Part shown: positions 1 through 5,220 of the stretch, in pieces
How positions within the stretch are numbered: the stretch's first letter is position 1
Layout of the letters: the number at the start of each line of letters is the position of its first letter
NCBI GenBank assembly: GCA_030835065.1
Contig: JAUQWR010000482.1
Span: 1 to 6,522, forward strand
From: Candidatus Kapaibacterium sp.
Lineage (GTDB): Bacteria > Bacteroidota > Ignavibacteria > Kapaibacteriales > UBA2268
Length of the DNA stretch: 6,522 bases
Reading direction: 5' to 3'
Made by a program: the position numbers and the translations under genes
The notes under the pieces: generated by a model
The model's input: only the letters and a program-made list of their open reading frames with translations
The model's database searches: none
What the model was told of the DNA's origin: nothing

Positions 1-2516
1 TTTCCCACTTTTGTATCAGGAAATGTACCATTATCTACAAATTGAAGTTTTGCCTGATTTACTGTTACTTCCGCATAAACTGTATCCAAAGGATAATCGC
101 AATCTTTCATCTTAACATATATTGCAGTATTAAATGTTCCAACAGCTGAATTCTTTTTGAAAACAACATCAAATGTTGTAGTATCTCTGGGCAATAATTG
201 TTTTTTACCTAAAATTGAAGCACTATAAAGATTAATATCACTTGTATATATAAGTTCTAATTCACTAGAATTTTCATTATCATTTTCTAATGCAAACAAT
301 AATCTCAAAGAATCTTCCGAACATATTGTCCTTCTTATTGTTTTATCAGCAGGTAATGTTTTATATTGATTTTCAACTATTTCATACAATCGAGGCTTAA
401 TTTTAATAGGTTTAAATTCATAAGCTATCAACCATGGATTCTTTCGTCCAAAATAATCATTATGCGGTATCACCAATGTATCATAGACTGTTTGGTTCCA
501 ATTTGGTGGCACCACAAACTCTACCTCGAGGCTAAAATCTTTGCCAGGTTTAACTGTTGTTGCTAATTTTGTAACTAAACTCAATCTATTATGCAAAAAT
601 TTTGCATTCGGTAGATCTAAAATTAAATCTGCTTCGCCGATATTAAAAATATCTATTGCGTGCCTTCTTATATTTCCTACACAATTAATTAACGAGTCTA
701 TAACCACAGAATCAGCAAACAAATGCGGAGTTTTATCAATACGCATCAAGTTTGCAGCTGCTTGCGAAAATACCATCGAAGGCTCATATAAATATTGAGC
801 TGATGAAGGATTTTTTACTGACTGACCAACAACAAGATATATTAAAGAATCTTGCATTGTTGGAGTTATATCAATAGACCAAGCTTGTAGTCCAGAAGGA
901 ATACCGGCATAAAAAGCCCAATCATCCTTATTTCTCTTTAAATATATAGATATTGAATCATTACCATTTTTAGATCCGTTAACGGTAAACTTCTTTCGTT
1001 TAAAATACTTAGTAGTATCAGTACTAGGACCTCTAAAGAAAGTGAAATCACTATTTATAGGAGTAATATTACTTGCAGGATTATCATATCTAAGTCTGCC
1101 ACCGCCACCTTTCAAATTTTGATCATTTTTGCCACCGGCAACAGAAAGAGTAGCAGCACCGTTATTATCATATTTTAATTTAGCATAAGCACCAATAAAT
1201 CCTCCGGATCCGCCGCCACCATCAGACTTATCAATACCACCTTGACCATTTCCGCCGTTTGCGAGCACACCACAATTATATACTTCTTCCGAAAATACTA
1301 CAATTGCACCACCGCCGCCACCGCCATTACCGGAGCGATTATCTCCGAATCCTGATTGAGGATTGCCACCGGCACCACCTGATCCACCTGCAAGTGGAAC
1401 AGACATATTGTTTCCATTAATTTGCCCACCGGAACCATTTGGACCTTGTCCGTTAAATCCATATCCACCGGCACCACCAGCCGTATTTTGCTTAACGCCT
1501 GATCCACCGCCAAACTCTCCGGCAGGTGTACAATTATTTCCATCAAAGCAGGCAATACCTGAATTACCAAAAGGATGTCCGGTTCCTCCTCCTGCTGATT
1601 CCCATACATTTGGAGTCAAACTGGGTTTATTTCCATTTAGAGAATAACCTCTTGATGGATTATCTCCACTTCCAAATCCAGGATTTAAGACAACATTTGA
1701 GGTACCCATTCCATTTTTGTTTCTACCACCGGCACCGCCGCCTGTATAGCCATCGCCTCCATCTTCTCCATCATTTTTCGAGCCTGAAGCAAGTCCGGCA
1801 TCATAAAATCTGCCACCACCGCCACCACCGCCGGGACCAGCATTTTTCTCTAATCCTGATACATCAATAAATGTATTTGTTCCACCAGTGATTTTTCTTA
1901 ATGATAGAAGAACAAATGGTAAATAGCCTTGGTTGCCTGCTGTATTGGGATCGCAATCTGATTTTGATACTGTATATGTTGCATTTGCAAGTATTAATGA
2001 ATCTACTATCATCGCTCCTCGTGGAGAACGTTTGCCTAAGCTTCCTGCTCCCAATACTCTTTCTGTATTTGAAGATATATCGCCTAGTTTTTGGGGCAAT
2101 ACCAAATACATTCTTAATGGCGAACTTAATTGTCCATTATAATTTATCTTAAAATCAACTATATAACTTGCATTTAATGCCTGCCAATCCCATGAATTTG
2201 GTTTTACATTAGGATTTACAAATACTTGTGTGGATATCAACCTTCCATCCCAGCTAACATTAAGCGGACCAAAAGTTACTGAATCACTTTGTGCAGGATT
2301 GACCAGTTCAATTTTTAAATTATCGCTTGGATTGCCGAGATAAGTTTTGTCTGGACCAAATGTGCCATTTGCATCATAATTGGCTACAATTTCCATATAA
2401 ACATTCATTCCGGGTGCTGCTATATCAGGTATTATATAAGCTGCTTTGGGCTGGGCTTGGGATAATACTGTGCAGCAAAAAAACGCAGCAATTATCAGTA
2501 TAAGTTTACTATTCAT
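1..2516 (-). CDS. Large secreted glycine-rich protein with tandem Ig-like (choice-of-anchor D/ASH-like) modules, 3' end outside window
   Basis: The minus strand is open from an ATG at 2516-2514 to the left edge: 838 complete codons with no stop. An in-frame TAA lies immediately before the ATG, so this is the first possible start. Residues 1-21 (MNSKLILIIAAFFCCTVLSQA) form a signal peptide with a hydrophobic core and a likely cut after Ala21. Residues 22-225 are a non-repetitive, probably beta-rich domain I do not recognise. Residues 226-474 are glycine-rich, with runs such as G229-G235, G398-G403, G433-G436 and G470-G473. From about residue 600 there are Ig-like modules: one around 600-720 (NIRRHAIDIFNIGEADLIL, then a KPGKDFSLEVEF strand), a second around 730-820, and a third starting at about 822 (LQFVDNGTFPDTKVG). 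These resemble choice-of-anchor D/ASH-type domains. I infer export and a surface or extracellular location. A T9SS sorting domain may follow beyond the edge but cannot be seen. The function is unknown; an adhesive or structural role is only a guess. Confidence 0.9.
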   Translation of the reverse strand, partial: MNSKLILIIAAFFCCTVLSQAQPKAAYIIPDIAAPGMNVYMEIVANYDANGTFGPDKTYLGNPSDNLKIELVNPAQSDSVTFGPLNVSWDGRLISTQVFVNPNVKPNSWDWQALNASYIVDFKINYNGQLSSPLRMYLVLPQKLGDISSNTERVLGAGSLGKRSPRGAMIVDSLILANATYTVSKSDCDPNTAGNQGYLPFVLLSLRKITGGTNTFIDVSGLEKNAGPGGGGGGGRFYDAGLASGSKNDGEDGGDGYTGGGAGGRNKNGMGTSNVVLNPGFGSGDNPSRGYSLNGNKPSLTPNVWESAGGGTGHPFGNSGIACFDGNNCTPAGEFGGGSGVKQNTAGGAGGYGFNGQGPNGSGGQINGNNMSVPLAGGSGGAGGNPQSGFGDNRSGNGGGGGGAIVVFSEEVYNCGVLANGGNGQGGIDKSDGGGGSGGFIGAYAKLKYDNNGAATLSVAGGKNDQNLKGGGGRLRYDNPASNITPINSDFTFFRGPSTDTTKYFKRKKFTVNGSKNGNDSISIYLKRNKDDWAFYAGIPSGLQAWSIDITPTMQDSLIYLVVGQSVKNPSSAQYLYEPSMVFSQAAANLMRIDKTPHLFADSVVIDSLINCVGNIRRHAIDIFNIGEADLILDLPNAKFLHNRLSLVTKLATTVKPGKDFSLEVEFVVPPNWNQTVYDTLVIPHNDYFGRKNPWLIAYEFKPIKIKPRLYEIVENQYKTLPADKTIRRTICSEDSLRLLFALENDNENSSELELIYTSDINLYSASILGKKQLLPRDTTTFDVVFKKNSAVGTFNTAIYVKMKDCDYPLDTVYAEVTVNQAKLQFVDNGTFPDTKVG
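1090..1841 (-). other. Glycine-rich low-complexity segment inside the large secreted protein
   Basis: This stretch encodes residues 226-474 of the large minus-strand protein. On the plus strand it appears as dense CCACC/CCGCC text, which is GGT/GGC glycine codons on the coding strand. Glycine runs alternate with Asn-, Ser- and Asp-rich linkers and short hydrophobic strands such as AIVVFSEEVYNCGVLANGGN (residues 404-423) and GSGGFIGAYAKLKYDN. The pattern of a Gly run, a beta strand, then 'xxGGNGxGG' resembles glycine-rich surface proteins of environmental bacteria and the Pfam Gly_rich type family. That assignment is from memory of the pattern and was not searched. The segment is locally more GC-rich than its surroundings because of glycine codons, so its composition alone is not evidence of transfer. 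Confidence 0.8.
1366..1739 (-). repeat. Dispersed 14-bp repeats encoding Gly-Gly-Ala-Gly-Gly
   Basis: The plus-strand 14-mer CCACCGGCACCACC occurs exactly at 1366-1379 and 1465-1478, and with one mismatch (CCACCGGCACCGCC) at 1726-1739. A shorter relative, CCACCGGCA, lies near 1132-1140. Each 14-mer reads GGAGG in the coding frame of the large minus-strand gene. The copies are dispersed, and the sequence between them is unique, so they look like repeated protein motifs sharing codons rather than a tandem array or mobile repeat. Confidence 0.55.
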
Positions 2517-2551
2517 TTATTTTATTCCTATTTGTTGCATTTTTATCATTA

Positions 2552-2581
2552 ATTATATTTAATATTGGACGAACATATCAC
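2552..2581 (-). promoter_or_regulatory. Candidate promoter for the glycine-rich protein gene
   Basis: On the minus strand, GTGATA (2581-2576, four of six matches to TTGACA) is followed after 18 bases by a perfect TATAAT (2557-2552). A transcript starting about 7 bases downstream would have a leader of roughly 28 bases before the ATG at 2516. An AGGA (2529-2526) sits nine bases before the ATG and could act as a weak ribosome binding site. Bacteroidota often use a different promoter consensus (TTTG near -33, TAnnTTTG near -7), which I did not find here, and AT-rich DNA gives chance matches. Confidence 0.3.
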
Positions 2582-2669
2582 CATTTATTTCAATTATGGC
2601 TACTTAATAATAACACATAACGAAAAAAATAGTTAACAATATCATATATACGTATAAAAATATATATAG

Positions 2670-2697
2670 TTGATTATTCTTGGTAATTTCATACAAT
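2670..2697 (+). promoter_or_regulatory. Candidate promoter for the Asp-box propeller-queG unit
   Basis: TTGATT at 2670-2675 (four of six to TTGACA) and TACAAT at 2692-2697 (five of six to TATAAT) are separated by 16 bases. The implied start near 2704 gives a leader of about 29 bases before the ATG at 2733. The only purine-rich ribosome-binding candidate, GGTGGA at 2725-2730, is just two bases from the ATG. That is too close for normal Shine-Dalgarno pairing, but weak or absent sites are usual in Bacteroidota. Chance matches are likely in sequence this AT-rich. Confidence 0.3.
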
Positions 2698-2732
2698 TTA
2701 TTTAAATTCAATAATTAGTAATATGGTGGAAT

Positions 2733-4280
2733 ATGAAAAAAATAATTTACTTATTTATATTTTTTATTGTTATTGGCAATGCTTTTTCGGGCAAATATCC
2801 AAATATCAGGATAAGCTCGCCCAATAATATCGACCCAAACGAAGTTTGTATTGCAATTAATCCTCTCAATCCAAACCACATTGTGGGAGGTGCCAATCTT
2901 AAGTATTTCTATTATTCTTATGATGGTGGAAAAACATGGAAACAAACCGAATTAGAATCTCAATTTGGTGTTTGGGGCGATCCTTGCATTGTGTTTGATA
3001 ATGAAGCTAATATCTATTTCGCTCACCTTTCCAATCCTAAAAATGGTGCTTGGATTGACAGAATTGTTGTCCAACAAACTGATAATAATGGCTTTTCTTG
3101 GCAGTTCGATAATGGCGTGGGGCATACTCCCGGCAAACAACAAGACAAAGAATGGATGGCTGTAGATCGCAGTAATTCTAAATATAAAAACAATATTTAT
3201 ATGACTTGGACTGAATTTGATAAATATGGCTCTAAACTAAAAACTGATAGCACTCGAATTTTGTTTTCACTAAGCACAGACTATGGCGAAACTTGGGCAA
3301 AACCACTTGTTATCAGCGATATTGGCGGAGATTGTATAGACAACGATTCCACTGTAGAAGGCGCTGTGCCATGTGTTGGTCCTAATGGCGAAGTTTATGT
3401 AGCATGGGCTGGTCACAATAAAATATACTTCGACAAATCGACTGACGCTGGGCAAACTTGGGGCAAAGACGTATTTGTTGCAGATCAAATTGATGGCTGG
3501 ACACAATCTATACCCGGCATTTTGAGATGCAATGGTCTGCCTGTTACTGCATGCGATATAAGCAACTCTAAATATCGAGGCAATATTTACATTATGTTTG
3601 CTGATGCTAAAGAAAAAGATAATTCAGATATATTTTTGTGCAAATCGACTGATAATGGCGCTACTTGGTCAGAACCCAAAAAAGTAAATACAGACACAAG
3701 CAAACGCCATCAATTTTTCCCTTGGATGGCAGTCGATCCTTCTTCCGGAAATATTTACATAGTCTTTTATGACCGTCGCGAAACTAACGGCAACGCTACT
3801 GATGTATATCTGGCACGCTCTACTGACGGCGGAGATACTTTCTTCGATTTCCCAATTAGCGATTCTTCGTTTATTCCAAATTCTTCAGTTTTCTTTGGTG
3901 ATTATTCCGGTATAGATGCATTCAATGGCAAAGTATTCCCTATTTGGGGAAGAATGGATAACAACAAAATGTCGATTTGGACTGCTATCATTGACGAAAA
4001 AACTAATGCTTCGATTGATAATAACGAGTTGAACCTCTCTTGCTACCCAAATCCTCTACACCAAATTGCAAATATTAGCTTCAATTTGCTAAACGAATCT
4101 AATATTAAACTCGAAATTGTAAGTACTCAGGGACAAATAATAGAAGTTTTGTGCAATGAGTTTGCCGAAAGCGGTGCTAAAAGCTTTTCGTGGGATGCTT
4201 CTAAATATTCGCAGGGTGTTTATTTCTATAGACTATGGATTAATAACCAGGTTATTATCAAATCTTGTATCAAATTGTAG
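2733..4280 (+). CDS. Secreted Asp-box (BNR) beta-propeller, sialidase-like, with T9SS C-terminal sorting domain
   Basis: 515 residues. Residues 1-19 or so (MKKIIYLFIFFIVIGNAFS) are a signal peptide, which supports the ATG at 2733; an in-frame TAA lies seven codons upstream with no ATG between. Residues 24-425 form a sialidase-fold propeller. Asp boxes (SxDxGxTW) are SYDGGKTW 62-69, STDYGETW 181-188, STDAGQTW 236-243, STDNGATW 305-312 and STDGGDTF 363-370, with a degenerate copy TDNNGFSW at 116-123. Propeller strands such as NIYMTWTE, VYVAWAG, NIYIMFAD and NIYIVFYDRRE recur between them. No Y/FRIP motif is seen near the N-terminus and the sialidase arginine triad cannot be assigned, so enzymatic activity is unproven; it may bind glycans or proteins instead. 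Residues 436-515 are a type A T9SS sorting domain (CYPNPLHQIANISF, then GVYFYRL and a basic tail), implying outer-membrane passage and surface anchoring or release. queG follows with no gap. Confidence 0.93.
   Translation: MKKIIYLFIFFIVIGNAFSGKYPNIRISSPNNIDPNEVCIAINPLNPNHIVGGANLKYFYYSYDGGKTWKQTELESQFGVWGDPCIVFDNEANIYFAHLSNPKNGAWIDRIVVQQTDNNGFSWQFDNGVGHTPGKQQDKEWMAVDRSNSKYKNNIYMTWTEFDKYGSKLKTDSTRILFSLSTDYGETWAKPLVISDIGGDCIDNDSTVEGAVPCVGPNGEVYVAWAGHNKIYFDKSTDAGQTWGKDVFVADQIDGWTQSIPGILRCNGLPVTACDISNSKYRGNIYIMFADAKEKDNSDIFLCKSTDNGATWSEPKKVNTDTSKRHQFFPWMAVDPSSGNIYIVFYDRRETNGNATDVYLARSTDGGDTFFDFPISDSSFIPNSSVFFGDYSGIDAFNGKVFPIWGRMDNNKMSIWTAIIDEKTNASIDNNELNLSCYPNPLHQIANISFNLLNESNIKLEIVSTQGQIIEVLCNEFAESGAKSFSWDASKYSQGVYFYRLWINNQVIIKSCIKL
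4038..4277 (+). other. T9SS C-terminal sorting domain of the propeller protein
   Basis: Residues 436-515 of the propeller show the standard order of a type A Por-secretion sorting domain. A YPNP opening (438-441) is followed by a beta strand (IANISFNL), the 'G' turn in STQGQII, a DASKYSQGVYFYRL strand pair, and a short hydrophobic and basic terminus (VIIKSCIKL). In this family the domain directs export across the outer membrane and is removed by the sortase-like PorU. That is family knowledge; no T9SS machinery gene lies in this window. Confidence 0.85.
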
Positions 4281-5210
4281 ATGAATTTAAAACAAGAAAT
4301 AATAGATTATGCAAAAAGTCTTGGGTTTGATGATACTAAATTCGCTCAAGCTCAGGCTTTAGATGCCGAATTTGAATTATATAAATCATGGATTGATAAT
4401 TCTTATCATTCAGAGATGCATTATCTCGAAAATTATCAAGACAAACGGCACGACGTAAGGTTAATGCTCGATCAGTGCAAATCAGTTATTGTGTTCGCTC
4501 ATAATTATAAAACTGATTTCGATTATATAGGCAATCCAAATTATGGCAAACTTGCAAGGTACTCTTGGGGCGATGATTATCACATTATAATAAAAGATAA
4601 GCTTCAAAAAATTGTAGATTTCATTCAATCTAAACAACAAGTTCAATCTAAATGCTATGTGGATACTGCACCGATTCTCGAAAGACAGTGGGCAAGAAAA
4701 GCAGGAATCGGCTGGCAAGGCAAAAATGGTAATATTATTAATAAAAGCATAGGTTCATTTTTCTTTATCGGAATTATTCTTACACAAGCTCAATTTGATT
4801 ACGACAATGAAATTCATGACCACTGCGGCTCTTGCAAACGATGTATTCTTGCATGCCCTACAAATGCAATTATTGCCGACAAAGTAATCGATAGTAATAA
4901 ATGTATTTCTTATGCTACTATAGAAGCTAAACCTGATGCAGAAATTTCTAAACAAGTGAAATCGGGTATAAGCAACAGACTTTTTGGCTGCGATATTTGC
5001 CAAGAAGTGTGCCCTTGGAACGCAAAAAAGATTTTTACTTTGGAAACTGCTTTCAAACCACGCTATGATGAAACTTCATTAGATTTAAATCTTGTAAAAG
5101 AATATACCCAAGAGTTTTTCTCTGCCAGATTTAAAAATTCTCCGGTCAAAAGAACTAAACTCTCGGGTATAAAACGTAGTGCTGACATAATTATAAATAG
5201 CAATAAATAA
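4281..5210 (+). CDS. queG: Epoxyqueuosine reductase QueG, short form
   Basis: 309 residues; a cytoplasmic cobalamin- and iron-sulfur-dependent enzyme that reduces epoxyqueuosine to queuosine in the wobble position of tRNAs with GUN anticodons, the last step of queuosine synthesis. The N-terminal region carries the family pattern WIDNSYHSEMHYLENYQDKR (37-56). The core YVDTAPILERQWARKAGIGW (126-145) contains the catalytic-type Asp128. Two [4Fe-4S] clusters are supplied by Cys182, 185, 188 and 192 (CGSCKRCILACP) and Cys208, 237, 240 and 244 (CISYATIE; GCDICQEVCPWN). The end, FKNSPVKRTKLSGIKRSA, matches the family, with RS where RN is usual. At 309 residues it lacks the HEAT-like C-terminal part of the roughly 380-residue E. 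coli and B. subtilis proteins; this short form is common in Bacteroidota. Its ATG follows directly on the TAG of the propeller gene with no ribosome binding site of its own visible, so coupled translation is likely. Confidence 0.96.
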   Translation: MNLKQEIIDYAKSLGFDDTKFAQAQALDAEFELYKSWIDNSYHSEMHYLENYQDKRHDVRLMLDQCKSVIVFAHNYKTDFDYIGNPNYGKLARYSWGDDYHIIIKDKLQKIVDFIQSKQQVQSKCYVDTAPILERQWARKAGIGWQGKNGNIINKSIGSFFFIGIILTQAQFDYDNEIHDHCGSCKRCILACPTNAIIADKVIDSNKCISYATIEAKPDAEISKQVKSGISNRLFGCDICQEVCPWNAKKIFTLETAFKPRYDETSLDLNLVKEYTQEFFSARFKNSPVKRTKLSGIKRSADIIINSNK

Positions 5211-5220
5211 TTTTTATTTA
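5204..5220. terminator. Weak AT-only hairpin shared by two convergent gene ends
   Basis: TAAATAA (5204-5210), a TTT loop (5211-5213) and TTATTTA (5214-5220) form a perfect 7-bp inverted repeat. It contains the TAA stop of queG (5208-5210) and, on the other strand, the TAA stop of the facing gene (5216-5214). It could slow or end transcription from both sides, but with no G-C pair the stem is weak and no proper U-tract follows. It may simply be the by-product of two TAA stops in AT-rich DNA. Confidence 0.25.

Larger units (their letters stand above)
2517..2732. promoter_or_regulatory. Divergent intergenic region between the glycine-rich protein gene and the Asp-box propeller gene
   Basis: This 216-base, strongly AT-rich gap separates two genes that point away from each other, so it must carry both promoters or their proximal parts. 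It holds the two promoter candidates listed separately, a perfect 10-bp palindrome TATACGTATA at 2647-2656, and a GTTAAC palindrome at 2632-2637. In such AT-rich sequence short palindromes are expected by chance, so I do not call them operators. I see no RNA gene, riboswitch-like structure or conserved small open frame. Confidence 0.6.

Noticed and set aside
366..798. Two short plus-strand frames (366-566 and 541-798)
   Set aside because: Both lie antisense to the Ig-like modules of the large minus-strand gene and show no coding features of their own.
1298..1609. Minus-strand frame of 103 residues within the glycine-rich region
   Set aside because: It is a shifted frame inside the 838-codon frame on the same strand, with no signal peptide or family pattern. 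The longer frame has a signal peptide and recognisable modules across its whole length.
1363..1647. Plus-strand open frame rich in proline
   Set aside because: It is the antisense of the glycine-rich region: GGN glycine codons read as CCN proline on the other strand. It has no credible start context or domain.
1300..1840. Possible CRISPR or tandem-repeat array in the CCACC-rich stretch
   Set aside because: Repeats are short, irregularly spaced and in frame with glycine codons; there are no constant-length spacers.
1526..2152. Three short plus-strand frames, one His/Leu-rich
   Set aside because: They are antisense to the long minus-strand frame; their odd composition follows from its Gly- and Asn-rich codons.
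2751..3506. Short frames antisense or shifted within the propeller gene
   Set aside because: They overlap a gene with clear Asp boxes, a signal peptide and a sorting domain, and have no domains or start signals themselves.
2733..4280. Naming the first propeller as a true exo-alpha-sialidase
   Set aside because: Asp boxes occur in many non-enzymatic propellers. I see no Y/FRIP motif and cannot assign the catalytic arginines, so only 'sialidase-like' is supported.
4482..5003. Two minus-strand frames inside queG
   Set aside because: They are antisense to a highly conserved enzyme with all its expected motifs; they are long only by chance.
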